From Chloroflexota bacterium (lineage in GTDB: Bacteria; Chloroflexota; Anaerolineae; Promineifilales; Promineifilaceae): a stretch of 64,000 nt of DNA. Numbering within the stretch: the first letter of the stretch is position 1; each line of letters opens with the position of its first letter. Where the stretch lies: the NCBI GenBank assembly GCA_018004935.1, contig JAGNBF010000005.1:1-64000 (forward strand), in the 5' to 3' direction. The position numbers and the translations under genes were made by a program. Below, in pieces: positions 1 through 9,891 of this stretch. Under the pieces are notes generated by a model. That model did not search any database, had not been told where the DNA came from, and worked only from the letters and a program-made list of their open reading frames with translations.

Positions 1-3000
1 GAGACATTTTTAGGCACATTAGCCACCCTGTATGGCAGTGGTCAGGTCGTGGGAACAAAATTCGACGCCATGGGTATCTATGAAGGGGGTACTGTTACCT
101 ACAACACCGCCAATGGCAACCGTGTCCGGGCCGTACAAATGTATCCCCCCAATACCCATTTTGGTAAAGCTGGTGGCCTGGGGGATATTGAACTGCTAGG
201 AACTGCCGCGCCTATCGAAGTGGGCAACCGTGTCTGGCAAGACAACGACGGCGACGGCATACAAGACCCCGCCGAACCCGCCATTTCGGGTGTCACGGTG
301 AGTCTGTATGACACGACCGGAACCCAATTAGCCACAACCACCACCAATGGCAATGGTCTTTACTACTTCTCTAATATTCAAACAGTCGGCACAGTAGCGG
401 CACAAGTCAACCTCAGTGGCAACGATGCCGAACAACTGACCAATGCGCCAGGCACAACAACCATCAATGGTACAGACCTGGACATAGGTAATAACAACGC
501 CGTTGGAACACCGTACCACATCGGCTTACGGTTTACGGCTCTGGCCATTCCCGCCGGGGCGACCATTACATCAGCCTACATTCAGTTCGCCACTGACAGT
601 GATGGACCAAACAACATTGGGGCGACAGCCACCTTCAACATTGAAGGGCAGTTAATTGCCGATGCACCAGCCTTTACCGCGACAAACAACAATGTCACTG
701 GGCGTGCCCGCACCGTCGCCGATGTCAACTGGTCTACACCCACCTGGACAGGGACAGGCATTGTGGGTTTCAGTCAAAAAACAGCAGACCTGGCGACCGT
801 TGTCCAGGAAATCGTCAGCCTGCCCGGTTGGGCTTCGGGCAATGACATGGTTTTTATCATCAACAACTCGGCGGATCATCGTGAAGCTGAAACATTTGAT
901 GGCGTAGCCGCCAATGCCCCCCGCCTGATCATCAATTACACCGTGCGTCCGGCTACCTTCGTCAATTTGCAATACCGGAGTGACTATGAAATTCGGGTCA
1001 ATCTGAATCAAGCCCCCCTGAATGGCTTCTCCCCCGCCACACCGGACAACGATGCTACCAGCTTTGGCGACCTGCGCGACTCCGATGGGCAAAATCGGGG
1101 TGGTTATGTTGCCGCCAACTTCACCACCAGTGGCCCCGGCGACAATAACCATTCCCTCGACTTTGGTTTTGTGCCCCGCCTCACCCTGGGCGACAAAGTA
1201 TGGAACGACGAAGACAATGATGGGCAGTACGATTTGCCTGTCCGTATCGGCGATTTTGTCTGGTATGACCTGGACAATGATGGCCTGCAAGACAGTAACG
1301 AAACCGGTGTCAACGGTGTGCGCGTTATGCTCCATCGTTCCACCGATGCCGACTGTGCCACCCCGGCTCTGGCCCTTACCACCACCGCCCCCAATGGCTC
1401 TTACCTCTTCGACAACCTGGCTCCTGCCAACTACTTCGTCTGTTTCGACCTGACGACTCTGCCTGCGGGTTTTGCTCCCACCACCGCCAACGTCGGTGGG
1501 GATGACACCATTGATTCCGATGCGAACGCCTCCGGTCAAACCGCCGCCACTGGTGTCATGGCCGCCGGGCAACAAAACATGACCCTGGATATGGGTATTA
1601 TCAGCAACGGCTCTGTGGCTGTAGGCGACCACGTCTGGTATGACACCGACCGGGACGGCGTGCAGGACGCCGGTGAAACGATGGGTGTTCCCGGTGTGCG
1701 GGTAGCTCTCTACACCAACGGGCAAACCTGTGGTGTCAACATGCCTACCGCTACGACGGTTACGGATAACAATGGTTACTATCTGTTTGCCGGTCTGCCT
1801 GTGGGTAACTACTTCGTCTGCTTTGATCTGACCTCTTTGCCCACCGGTTATCAAGTGACCACACAAAATGCCGGGGGTAACGACGCCCTCGACTCCGATG
1901 CCAACCCAGCCACCGGGGCGACAGCTTCTACTGGAGCAATGGCTATCAATATGGCCAATATGAGCCTGGATATGGGTATCCGGGCTACCAATGCCACGAC
2001 CAACAGCCTGGGCGACAAGGTGTGGTATGACCAAAACCGGGATGGCGATCAGGACGGTACGGCGGAACCGGGTGCGCCCGCTGTGCGGGTGGAACTACAC
2101 CTGAATGGTGAAAGTTGCACTGACACCCCGCTGGCCGTGACCACAACCAACAGCCTCGGTATTTACAGCTTTGCCGGTCTGCCCGATGGTAATTACTTTG
2201 TCTGCTTTGACCTGACGACGTTACCAACCGGGTATCAGGTGACAACCCCTGACCTGGGCGGCGATGACACCCAGGACTCTGATGCCAACCAAACCACCGG
2301 CCAAACACCCTCTGTGGCTCTGGCAGGTGGAACCAGCAACACGACTCTGGATATGGGTATCCGTCGCACCGATGCCGGTAAGGTAGCCGTAGGCGACCGG
2401 GTCTGGCTGGATGCGGATCGGGATGGTTTGCAGGATGTGGGCGAACTGGGTGTGCCGGGTATACGGGTAGACCTGTACCAGAATGGGCAATCGTGTATGA
2501 CCGCGGCCGCGAACGGGGGTTACACCGCCAGTGGCACCGCCAGCGAATGGGAACATGGTATGGTTCCCACCACCCTCTGGCCCAACGCCTGTGCCGGGGG
2601 TTCCGGCCAATGTTGGGGCACAGACCTGGAAGGTGCCTATAGCAACACCAGTAACCAGAATGTGCAATCCATCGTGATGAACATTCCAGCCACAGCCACT
2701 GCCCCCATCAGTGTGAACTGGGATCAGGCTTTTGACCTCGGTACAGGCGATTCTGTTACGGCCCAATACCGTTGTAACGCTGGGGCATGGACAAATATGT
2801 TCACCTCGGCCAGTACGACTACCACCGCTTGGGCTAATCAAAATCAGGCGGCTACCTGTACGGCAGGTCAGACACTGGAAGTTCGCTTCAACCTGACCTC
2901 GGATGCTGGTACTACCGACGATGGTTATTACATTGACAACGTGCGGGTAACAGATGCCACCGCCACCGTACTGTACGTTGAGGATTTTGAAACCACCTTC

Positions 3001-6000
3001 CCTGTAGCCGGGGAGATCACCGACGCCAATGGCGACTACCTATTCACCAATCTGCCCACCGGCAACTACTTCTCTTGCTTCGCTTTGGCCGACATTCCCG
3101 CCGGTTTTGAAACAACCCTGCGCAATGTTGGGGCTGACGACACGGCCGATTCGGATGCGCTGAATACGATGGGTAATACTGCCAGCACCGGGGTAATGGC
3201 TATCGGCACGGCCAATCTGACGCTGGATATGGGCATTCGTGCCACCATCGCCAGCCCCGTTTCTGTGGGTGATTATGTCTGGTATGACCATGACGGTGAT
3301 GGCACACAAGATACCGGGGAGAGTGGTGTGGCCGGGGTGAAAGTGACCCTGTACGCGGCCGCGACCAATCGCGCCCTCGCCACCACCACCACCGGCCCGG
3401 ATGGCCTCTACCTCTTCACCGGCCTGCCCTCCGCCAGCTACTACGTCATCTTCGACCTCACCACCGTACCCGCTGGTTTCACCGTCACCACCCAGGATGT
3501 GGGTGCGGACACAGGCGACTCCGACGCCAACCCCACCACCGGTCAAACGGCCGCCACTGGGGTTATTGCCGCCGGTGGTTCCAACACCACCCTGGACATG
3601 GGTATCCGTCCCGCCGGAACTGTGCGCCTGGGCGACCGGGTCTGGTTGGATCGGGATGCTGATGGCCGCCAGGATGAAGGCGAACCAGGCGCGCCAGGTG
3701 TTACCGTCAACCTGCATCGTCAGGGCCAAAGCTGTACCGACCGCCCCCTGGGCACAACCGTGACCAACCAGAACGGCAACTACCAGTTTGCTAACCTGGC
3801 ACCTGGCAACTACTTCGTCTGCTTCGACCTCACCACCGTTCCCCCGGGCTTCACCCCCACTACCGCCAACAACCAGACAGATGATGGCGTAGACAGTGAT
3901 CCGGACAGTAGCGGCCGCACCGTTCCCACGGGCAATCTCACTGCCGGTCAGATAAACATGACCCTGGATATGGGTCTGATCAGCACTGGCAATGTCACCA
4001 TTGGCAACTACGTCTGGTTTGATGACAACATCAACGGCTTACAAGATACCAACGAAGCCGGAGTGACCGGTGTGAATGTCCGTCTTTATCGCAACGGCCA
4101 GACCTGTGGCGTGGATATGCCCCTGGCTGTCACCACTACCAACAGTGCCGGAGCCTACCTCTTCACCGGTTTACCAGCGGGTAGTTACTTCGTCTGCTTT
4201 GACCTCACCACCTTACCCGCGAGTTATGCCGCCACCACTCAAAACGTCGGCGGTGATGACACCCTTGACTCCGATGCTAACGTCACCACCGGCGCGACGG
4301 CCGCAACAGCCAGTTTGCCCATCGGCGGCTCCGATTTGACCCTGGACATGGGTATCCGTCCTACCATTGGGGCGGGGCTGATAGCCATTGGCGACCGGGT
4401 CTGGTATGACGACAACCGCAACGGACAACAGGATGCCGGGGAAAATGGTGTGCCGGGTGTTACCGTCAGTCTGCAAACAGTCGGTCAAACCTGCGCCGAC
4501 CCAGATTTGTTGACGACTACTACCAACAGCAATGGTTACTACCTGTTCAATAATCACGCTCCTGGCAATCGCTTCGTCTGCTTCAACCTGGCAACTATTC
4601 CCAGTGGCTATGTGGTAACGCTCCAGGATGCCACCGGCAACGATGGCAACGACTCGGACGCCAATCCCACCACCGGGCAGACCGGCAACACCGGCCCCAT
4701 CCCGGCCAACAGTGCCAATCTGACGATGGACATGGGTATCTACGCGCCTCTGCATGAGCTACCGCTGGCGGGGGTGACGGTGCAGATTTACGCGGCCGCG
4801 TCCACCTGTGGTGTCAATCCCTTCCTCACCCAGGTCACAACCGACGCCAACGGCAACTACGTCTTCCCCAACTTGCCCGCCGGTGATTACTATGTCCACA
4901 TCCCCGCCAGCAACTTCACCCCAGGTCAGGCATTGGAATACATGATCTCCAGCACCGGCAACGACCCCGCCCCCGACCCCGATGCCGACCCGGCCAACAC
5001 CGATGACAACGGCACGATGGTAGTCAGCGGAGCCTGTAACGGCGGTGTCAGTTCACCAACCGTCACCCTCACGGTCAACACCGAACCGACCAACGACGGT
5101 ACCACCGACCCCAACACCCCCGACCCCAGCCATAACCTGACGGTGGACTTTGGCCTGTTTGAGCCGATGTGTATTGGCGACCTGGTCTGGTTTGATGCCG
5201 ATAACAGCGGCACCGTCAATGGTGGCGAATATGGCCTCAATGGCGTTCTGCTCAACCTGTACCGGGACGTAAACGGCAACAACACCTTCGAGCCAGGGGG
5301 TGCGGATGGGGCGTCCATCGCTAACACCACCACCGCCCAGGTGGGTGGCGTGGATGGTTCTTACAGCTTCTGTAGCGTGCCCAAGGGCAGTTACTTCATC
5401 CAAATCCCCAACACCGAGTTCCAGGCGGGCGACTTGCTCTATCAGGCCAGCAGTAGCACGGCTAACAACGACCCGGAGACGACTGTTGTTGAGGATGATG
5501 ATAATGGTACTGACGGTGGTAACGCCGGAACCAACGGCATTGCTTCGGTCTTCCCGGTCACACTGGCCGTCCGCACCGAACCTACGGCTGACAACAACAC
5601 CAACGACAATGGCCGCCGGGATGCCAGCACCAACCAGACGGTTGACCTGGGTCTGTTTGCCCAGATGGATTATGGCGACCTGCCCACCACCTACAACAAA
5701 ACGATCTTCGGCGAAAATGGCCCCCGCCACCCCAATACCGGCCTCAGCCTGGGTACGCTGTGGGATGCGGATAACGACGGGCAAGAGAGCGCGGCCGCGA
5801 CCGGTGACGACACCACCGATGGCAATGATGACGAAGATGGGATCACCGTCAACTCTACTACCTGGGGTTTGGGCACAGGCAGTATAGATGTCACCGCTAT
5901 CACGGGTGGCTCCGGCTGTCTGGTAGGCTGGGCCGATTACAACGGCGACGGTGACTTTGGGGATGATATAGCCGATGGGAATGGTGCGGCCGCGCCAGAA

Positions 6001-6399
6001 CGTCTGTTTATCAGCTTTGTGAGCGGGGCGGGTACAATCAACTTCGCCACCCCCAACTCAACAGACAGTGGTGGAACCTTTGTCTACCCGGCGACCCTGA
6101 ACATGCGCTACCGGTTGTTCCCGGCCAACGATGCGGTGTTCGCGGCCGCGGGTCTCACGCTTGATGGTAACGGCTGTCCGGCTACCAGCAACACCACGGC
6201 GCAAATGGCCACCATTTCTATGGGTGGGGCCACCGGTGGTGAGGTCGAAGATTACCAACAAGCCTTTGGCCCCACGGCCATCAACCTGCGCCACCTGGCC
6301 GTGAACCAACCAACGGGGCTATGGTTCGTGTTAGGGTTGCTGGTTGCGGCCGCGGTCAGCACCACCTTCATCCTCCGGCGGCGCAATCCTCTTGCCTGA
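1..6399 (+). CDS. Giant SdrD_B-repeat surface protein, 5' end outside window
   Basis: The reading frame is open from base 1, so the gene begins upstream; a GTG at 49 is only an internal codon. About eleven SdrD_B/Cna-B-like beta-sandwich repeats of roughly 125 residues begin with a [VIL]G[DN]xVWxD head followed by a Ca-binding DxDxDG loop (heads near 220, 1186, 1246, 1621, 2008, 2389, 3265, 3628, 4000, 4387, 5173); the copy at 1186 is truncated and the one near 4750 lacks its head. Two unrelated blocks interrupt repeats: about 403-945 (DNRLRE/CBM-like beta domain ending LIINYTV) and about 2500-3010. The tail (5650-6270) is a GEVED domain (GGEVEDY), then one membrane span (6322-6378) and RRRNPLA. 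It is probably a cell-surface, calcium-stiffened stalk or adhesin anchored by the C-terminal helix. Function beyond this is unknown. Confidence 0.85.
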   Translation, partial: ETFLGTLATLYGSGQVVGTKFDAMGIYEGGTVTYNTANGNRVRAVQMYPPNTHFGKAGGLGDIELLGTAAPIEVGNRVWQDNDGDGIQDPAEPAISGVTVSLYDTTGTQLATTTTNGNGLYYFSNIQTVGTVAAQVNLSGNDAEQLTNAPGTTTINGTDLDIGNNNAVGTPYHIGLRFTALAIPAGATITSAYIQFATDSDGPNNIGATATFNIEGQLIADAPAFTATNNNVTGRARTVADVNWSTPTWTGTGIVGFSQKTADLATVVQEIVSLPGWASGNDMVFIINNSADHREAETFDGVAANAPRLIINYTVRPATFVNLQYRSDYEIRVNLNQAPLNGFSPATPDNDATSFGDLRDSDGQNRGGYVAANFTTSGPGDNNHSLDFGFVPRLTLGDKVWNDEDNDGQYDLPVRIGDFVWYDLDNDGLQDSNETGVNGVRVMLHRSTDADCATPALALTTTAPNGSYLFDNLAPANYFVCFDLTTLPAGFAPTTANVGGDDTIDSDANASGQTAATGVMAAGQQNMTLDMGIISNGSVAVGDHVWYDTDRDGVQDAGETMGVPGVRVALYTNGQTCGVNMPTATTVTDNNGYYLFAGLPVGNYFVCFDLTSLPTGYQVTTQNAGGNDALDSDANPATGATASTGAMAINMANMSLDMGIRATNATTNSLGDKVWYDQNRDGDQDGTAEPGAPAVRVELHLNGESCTDTPLAVTTTNSLGIYSFAGLPDGNYFVCFDLTTLPTGYQVTTPDLGGDDTQDSDANQTTGQTPSVALAGGTSNTTLDMGIRRTDAGKVAVGDRVWLDADRDGLQDVGELGVPGIRVDLYQNGQSCMTAAANGGYTASGTASEWEHGMVPTTLWPNACAGGSGQCWGTDLEGAYSNTSNQNVQSIVMNIPATATAPISVNWDQAFDLGTGDSVTAQYRCNAGAWTNMFTSASTTTTAWANQNQAATCTAGQTLEVRFNLTSDAGTTDDGYYIDNVRVTDATATVLYVEDFETTFPVAGEITDANGDYLFTNLPTGNYFSCFALADIPAGFETTLRNVGADDTADSDALNTMGNTASTGVMAIGTANLTLDMGIRATIASPVSVGDYVWYDHDGDGTQDTGESGVAGVKVTLYAAATNRALATTTTGPDGLYLFTGLPSASYYVIFDLTTVPAGFTVTTQDVGADTGDSDANPTTGQTAATGVIAAGGSNTTLDMGIRPAGTVRLGDRVWLDRDADGRQDEGEPGAPGVTVNLHRQGQSCTDRPLGTTVTNQNGNYQFANLAPGNYFVCFDLTTVPPGFTPTTANNQTDDGVDSDPDSSGRTVPTGNLTAGQINMTLDMGLISTGNVTIGNYVWFDDNINGLQDTNEAGVTGVNVRLYRNGQTCGVDMPLAVTTTNSAGAYLFTGLPAGSYFVCFDLTTLPASYAATTQNVGGDDTLDSDANVTTGATAATASLPIGGSDLTLDMGIRPTIGAGLIAIGDRVWYDDNRNGQQDAGENGVPGVTVSLQTVGQTCADPDLLTTTTNSNGYYLFNNHAPGNRFVCFNLATIPSGYVVTLQDATGNDGNDSDANPTTGQTGNTGPIPANSANLTMDMGIYAPLHELPLAGVTVQIYAAASTCGVNPFLTQVTTDANGNYVFPNLPAGDYYVHIPASNFTPGQALEYMISSTGNDPAPDPDADPANTDDNGTMVVSGACNGGVSSPTVTLTVNTEPTNDGTTDPNTPDPSHNLTVDFGLFEPMCIGDLVWFDADNSGTVNGGEYGLNGVLLNLYRDVNGNNTFEPGGADGASIANTTTAQVGGVDGSYSFCSVPKGSYFIQIPNTEFQAGDLLYQASSSTANNDPETTVVEDDDNGTDGGNAGTNGIASVFPVTLAVRTEPTADNNTNDNGRRDASTNQTVDLGLFAQMDYGDLPTTYNKTIFGENGPRHPNTGLSLGTLWDADNDGQESAAATGDDTTDGNDDEDGITVNSTTWGLGTGSIDVTAITGGSGCLVGWADYNGDGDFGDDIADGNGAAAPERLFISFVSGAGTINFATPNSTDSGGTFVYPATLNMRYRLFPANDAVFAAAGLTLDGNGCPATSNTTAQMATISMGGATGGEVEDYQQAFGPTAINLRHLAVNQPTGLWFVLGLLVAAAVSTTFILRRRNPLA

Positions 6400-6410
6400 A
6401 CCAATAAACC

Positions 6411-6540
6411 CATCACCCTGACGCTTCCCGGCAGGAAGGGAAAAAATCAATTTGGCCGTTTTTCGCAGGCGAATGTCCGCGAAAAACGGCCCTAAAAAAG
6501 TTCCCCGCCCCCGGGGGCGGGGTTAGGGGTGGGGGAACTT
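6411..6540. repeat. Family D double-hairpin element, copy D1
   Basis: Variable stem: left arm GGCCGTTTTTCGC (6454-6466) pairs exactly with 6479-6491. Constant stem CCCCGCCCCCGGGGGCGGGG (6503-6522). Ends are CCCATC-like on the left and GGGGTTAGGGGTGGG on the right, themselves roughly complementary. Confidence 0.8.
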
Positions 6541-6558
6541 CGAGTATGTCATCGCCCT

Positions 6559-6602
6559 AACAAAAACAGCCGATCAGGTGAACCTGATCGGCTGTTTTTG
6601 TT
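6559..6602. terminator. Bidirectional intrinsic terminator
   Basis: Near-perfect stem AACAAAAACAGCCGATCAGGT / ACCTGATCGGCTGTTTTTGTT with a 2-base apex; A-tract on one side and T-tract on the other. It ends transcription of the giant surface protein gene before the thiolase gene. Confidence 0.85.
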
Positions 6603-6689
6603 CACCACCATCACTCTGTGTGACCCAGTTGTGACTTTTACCCTTTACACTCATCCTGTTCTTGAGTGTGAAGTCTAGAGCAAAGGCCA

Positions 6690-6766
6690 GAGACAAAACC
6701 ATCCCCTGACTCCGTCCCCCGGGGCAGGGAACTTTTTAGGGCGCGGTCAGGAGACCGGTCACAACG
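6690..6766. repeat. Degraded repeat remnants (D fragment and inverted A core)
   Basis: Contains a partial CCCCCGGGGCAGGGAAC segment of family D and, at 6741-6765, the family A core in reverse orientation (GGTCAGGAGACCGGTC). No other signal is visible between the terminator and the thiolase RBS, apart from a lone TACAAT at 6840-6845 without a convincing -35. Confidence 0.55.
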
Positions 6767-6882
6767 ATATTCCGCTCAGCCACAGCGTAGACATACACCT
6801 CTAACTCAATTAAACGGCCCAATTCACCCCATTCGGTGATACAATGTTTGTATCCCGCATTTCCAATTTAGGAGAGTGTACC

Positions 6883-8121
6883 ATGAGTGATCACGCAAAT
6901 CCTCGTGACGCTGTCATCATTGGCGCGGCACGCACACCCATTGGTAAGTTTATGGGTGCTCTATCCCCTCTTTCTGCCCCTGAACTGGGGGGTATAGCCG
7001 TCAAAGCGGCTATACAACGTTCCGGTGTGGATCCCCACTCCGTTTATGAAGTCATTATGGGATTGGTTGTTGCCGCCGGAACCGGGCAGGCCCCGGCCCG
7101 GCAGGCGGCATTGAACGCCGGTTTGCCAGAAACAATCGGCGCGGCCGCAGTCAACAAAGTTTGTGGCTCCGGTCTCAAAGCCGTGATGATGGCCGCCAAT
7201 GGCATTCAGGCCCAAGAAGCTGATGTCTTTGTCGCCGGTGGTATGGAAAGCATGACCAATGCTCCCTATCTCCTGCCTAAAGGCCGTCAGGGAATGCGTT
7301 ATGGTCACGGGCAGGTAGAGGATGCCATTCTGAAGGATGCCCTCTGGTGTGCCTTCCAAGACTGGGCTATGGGCAATGCCGCCGACTTCATTGCACAACA
7401 ATTTGAAGTTACCCGAGACGAGATGGATACCTTTGCCCTAAGAAGCCACGAGAAAGCGGCCGCGGCTACGGCCAGTGGTGCCTTCAAAACCGAAATCGTG
7501 CCGGTTGAAATCAAAGGGCGCAAGGGTGTCACCATTGTAGACAAAGACGAGCCAATTCGGGCGGTCTTTAATAATGGTGGTTTTACTCTGGACACCAGCA
7601 AAGAACAGTTAGCCAAATTACCTCCGGCATTTGCCAAAGATGGTCAGGTAACGGCCGGTAATGCCCCAGGACTGAATGACGGTGCGGCCGCGTTGGTTCT
7701 CACCGCCTGTGCCGAAGCGGAACGTCAGGGCCTCACCCCCTTAGGGCGCATCGTGGGCTACACCCACGCCGCCGTTCATCCCCAATGGATTTTCGCCGCC
7801 CCGGCCCAAGCCGTTCCCCGGCTCCTCAAAAAAATCGGTTGGTCTATGGACGAAGTAGACCTGTTTGAAATCAATGAAGCCTTTGCCGCCCAAATCCTGG
7901 CCAATGGCGTAGATCTCCAACGTCAAGGGTTCAACTGGAATTGGGATAAAGTGAATGTACATGGTGGAGCCGTCGCTCTGGGTCATCCGGTAGGCGCGAG
8001 CGGGGCACGAGTGCTCGTTACCCTCATCCATGCGTTGCAACAACGGGGTTTGCGGCGCGGTATCGCTTCCTTGTGCCTGGGTGGCGGCGAAGCGGTTGCT
8101 TTAGCCATCGAACTGGAATAG
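6883..8121 (+). CDS. Acetyl-CoA acetyltransferase (thiolase)
   Basis: A 412-residue thiolase, the usual length for the degradative/biosynthetic thiolase II family. It condenses two acetyl-CoA or cleaves acetoacetyl-CoA in the cytoplasm. The nucleophilic Cys is C94 in NKVCGSGLKA; the second catalytic set is H368 in GHPVGASGA and C398 in CLGGGEA; NDGAAA is also present. The start is the ATG at 6883 because AGGAG lies at 6870-6874, 8 bases upstream; an upstream in-frame ATG at 6844 has no such site. It stands alone between repeats. It may serve fatty acid or branched-chain amino acid breakdown together with the 2-oxoacid dehydrogenase at 22-26 kb, which is inference. Substrate specificity cannot be read from the sequence. 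Confidence 0.93.
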   Translation: MSDHANPRDAVIIGAARTPIGKFMGALSPLSAPELGGIAVKAAIQRSGVDPHSVYEVIMGLVVAAGTGQAPARQAALNAGLPETIGAAAVNKVCGSGLKAVMMAANGIQAQEADVFVAGGMESMTNAPYLLPKGRQGMRYGHGQVEDAILKDALWCAFQDWAMGNAADFIAQQFEVTRDEMDTFALRSHEKAAAATASGAFKTEIVPVEIKGRKGVTIVDKDEPIRAVFNNGGFTLDTSKEQLAKLPPAFAKDGQVTAGNAPGLNDGAAALVLTACAEAERQGLTPLGRIVGYTHAAVHPQWIFAAPAQAVPRLLKKIGWSMDEVDLFEINEAFAAQILANGVDLQRQGFNWNWDKVNVHGGAVALGHPVGASGARVLVTLIHALQQRGLRRGIASLCLGGGEAVALAIELE

Positions 8122-8254
8122 TTGAGGAAGGAGAACAGGTCTGGCGTATTTCGCGCCACATGGGCTGGCGACCCTCAACCATTCGTAAATGGCGCAAGCG
8201 GGGTCAACTATAGTCAGAGGACCGCCACAGCCACGCAAAAGGTGTTAGCGATTT

Positions 8255-8300
8255 GCTGTGGCCGGTCTCCTGACCACACCACCCACGTTATTTCTGAACG
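8255..8300. repeat. Family A element, copy A2
   Basis: Core GCTGTGGCCGGTCTCCTGACC at 8255-8275, followed by an altered right arm (ACACCACCC). The rest of 8122-8333 shows no gene; an inverted repeat (CTGATC..AAGTGA / TCACTTGAGATCAG, 8301-8338) overlaps the end of the DUF892 gene. Confidence 0.6.
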
Positions 8301-8333
8301 CTGATCAAGTGATTTTTAGCTGCTCACTTGAGA

Positions 8334-8840
8334 TCAGGCTTCTGCTTGTTCGTTGATACCTTCACCGAGAATCGTGCCCATGGCGATATTATCCAGCTTT
8401 TGATCGGCTTCATATTCCTCATCCAAAATTTCCTGGATGCGATCAGCGACATCACTGTAGCCCAGGTTGTTGGCGTAGGCACGTAAGCCCCCGTAGCTGG
8501 CAATTTCGTAATGCTCCACTTTTTGGGCGGCAAGGATAAGGGCGGCATCTTTGGCCTGGCGATCCCCCTTTGTTTTGATGACGTGGTTTCCTTCTTCGAC
8601 CAGACCTTCCATCGCCACACATTTTTTATTGCCGGGGTTTTCGTCCATCTCTTCCAGGATAGTTTGTACGGTGGTCATGTGCTGACGGGTTTGCTCCAGG
8701 TGGTGTTGGAACGCTTTTTGGAGGGATGGATCGTTCGCGGCCGCGGCCATCTTGGGGAGCGCGTCCACCAGTTGTTTCTCCGCACTATACATATCTTTCA
8801 ACTGCTCCACATAAACGCTGTGTAGATTCTCCAAATTCAT
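8334..8840 (-). CDS. DUF892 (YciE/YciF-type) ferritin-like protein
   Basis: 168 residues, all-helical, matching the YciF/DUF892 ferritin-like family: opening NLENLHSVYVEQLKDMYSAE, paired Glu and His residues on helices (QHHLEQTRQH, QKVEHYEIASYGGL, LDEEYEADQKL) that would form a di-metal site in a four-helix bundle. The family is usually tied to stress response; the exact reaction is not established. A strong ribosome site, AAGGAG, lies 6 bases before the ATG. It is transcribed toward the thiolase gene and is a single-gene unit flanked on both sides by family A repeats. Confidence 0.9.
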   Translation of the reverse strand: MNLENLHSVYVEQLKDMYSAEKQLVDALPKMAAAANDPSLQKAFQHHLEQTRQHMTTVQTILEEMDENPGNKKCVAMEGLVEEGNHVIKTKGDRQAKDAALILAAQKVEHYEIASYGGLRAYANNLGYSDVADRIQEILDEEYEADQKLDNIAMGTILGEGINEQAEA

Positions 8841-8888
8841 CTTGTTCTCCTTTGTGCTAGTTGTTCAACAAACTTATTCCGTCGAATA

Positions 8889-8917
8889 GCTGTGGCCGGT
8901 CTCCTGACCGTGCCACC
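8889..8917. repeat. Family A core, copy A3
   Basis: GCTGTGGCCGGTCTCCTGAC followed by CGTGCCACC; folds as GTGGC-CGGTC / GACCG-(T)-GCCAC around a TCCT loop. Confidence 0.75.
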
Positions 8918-9015
8918 ACCTTCCAACCGACAAATCTTGTCTGTCGCACTACTAGGGTAAAAGTAGCGATCTCGTATGGCCTCGTGGGCATGGTTCAGGT
9001 CAGCTTTACAAATTT

Positions 9016-9065
9016 GTAGGACGATTTTGTAAATCGTCCAGTGGGCGATTTACAAAATCGCCCTA
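9016..9065. repeat. Family G 50-bp palindrome
   Basis: GTAGGACGATTTTGTAAATC at the left is mirrored by GATTTACAAAATCGCCCTAC at the right with a short GTCCAGTGGGC centre. A half copy is seen at 63940-63981. Confidence 0.75.
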
Positions 9066-9340
9066 CAAAATGTTAAGCATCGTTTGCCGACTTTTGAACC
9101 ACGCCGCCTGGTGTAATCATCAGCCACAGTCCGTAACTCGCCAGCAAACAGAACATATTACTGCTACCTTGAACATTAACAATCTGGGCCAGCAAACGGC
9201 ATAGCCTGAAGATATAAAAAGAGATACAAACTGGATATAGGGGGATTATTCCTCAAAGGTATACTGTGAAAGGGCATAATTTGACATTTTTTCGCCCTGT
9301 CGCCGTCTCCCTTTATCGTCGTGTTGGGTTTATCCAAGGC

Positions 9341-9475
9341 CACCCCCACCCCTAACCCCGCCCCCAGGGGCGGGGAACTATTTTCGGCTCGGTTTGGCGA
9401 GCAGACGCTCGCCAAACCGAGCCGTTGGGTTTCCCCCCTTCCCTCTGGGATCGAAGGGGGATGGGTCTTCAGTCC
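9341..9475. repeat. Family D double-hairpin element, copy D2 (reverse orientation)
   Basis: Constant stem CCCCGCCCCCAGGGGCGGGG (9356-9375); variable stem CGGCTCGGTTTGGCGAGC (9385-9402) pairs perfectly with 9407-9424 around AGAC. Right flank GATCGAAGGGGGATGGGTCTTC. Confidence 0.85.
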
Positions 9476-9609
9476 AAACCTACCAATCTGTTGCCGCTAA
9501 CAAAATGTCACTTTATGACCGTGGTAAGTATAACTATACACCTCAGAAACTGGGTTTTTCCCTTGTAGGGCATGAGTTGGCCCATCTGTAAAACAAGCCG
9601 GGCTATGTT

Positions 9610-9724
9610 TACAAAGGTCATTGGCCTGTGGTTTTAGCCTGTAGGGCTTGGTACTTAGAGCTTGGCGGTTTGACCGCCGGGCGGATTAACGGAACGCTTA
9701 CCGTTCAAATTGAGAATTGCTGAT
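9610..9724. repeat. Family I and family H repeat fragments
   Basis: 9612-9650 is a reverse partial copy of family I (compare 27316-27368 and 54411-54468). 9661-9722 is family H in reverse: GGATTAACGGAACGCTTACC then TTCAAATTGAGAATTGCTGA (compare 39111-39172 and 54343-54400). 9070-9340 holds no gene or recognisable signal. Confidence 0.65.
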
Positions 9725-9739
9725 ATATAACCACAAAAT

Positions 9740-9768
9740 TTGCATCTACCCTTGCCCTTTGCTAAAAT
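9740..9768 (+). promoter_or_regulatory. Promoter of tRNA-Pro
   Basis: TTGCAT (9740-9745), 17-base spacer, TAAAAT (9763-9768). The predicted start is a few bases before the mature tRNA 5' end at 9783. Confidence 0.6.
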
Positions 9769-9782
9769 TCACTCTTGCTCGT

Positions 9783-9859
9783 CGGGGCATGGCGCAGCCT
9801 GGTAGCGCGCTTCAATGGGGTTGAAGAGGTCGTGGGTTCGAATCCCGCTGCCCCGACCA
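9783..9859 (+). tRNA. tRNA-Pro(GGG)
   Basis: 77 bases with encoded CCA. Acceptor CGGGGCA/TGCCCCG, D stem GCGC/GCGC, anticodon stem CTTCA/TGAAG with loop ATGGGGT (anticodon GGG, T33), T stem GTGGG/CCCGC around TTCGAAT, discriminator A. Confidence 0.96.
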
Positions 9860-9891
9860 AACGTCACGTGATTTACGTGGCGTTTTTTTTT
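9860..9891 (+). terminator. Intrinsic terminator of tRNA-Pro
   Basis: Stem ACGTCACG (9861-9868) pairs with CGTGGCGT (9876-9883), one G-T wobble, followed by a run of T to 9891. It begins directly after the CCA. Confidence 0.8.

Noticed and set aside
652-2034. A 460-codon open frame on the minus strand inside the giant surface protein gene, rich in Gly, Val, His and Ile
   Set aside because: It mirrors the repetitive plus-strand gene; no start signal or protein family fits, and codon bias explains the long open frame. The same holds for minus-strand frames at 2221-2841, 3040-3729, 4213-4755 and 5053-5784.
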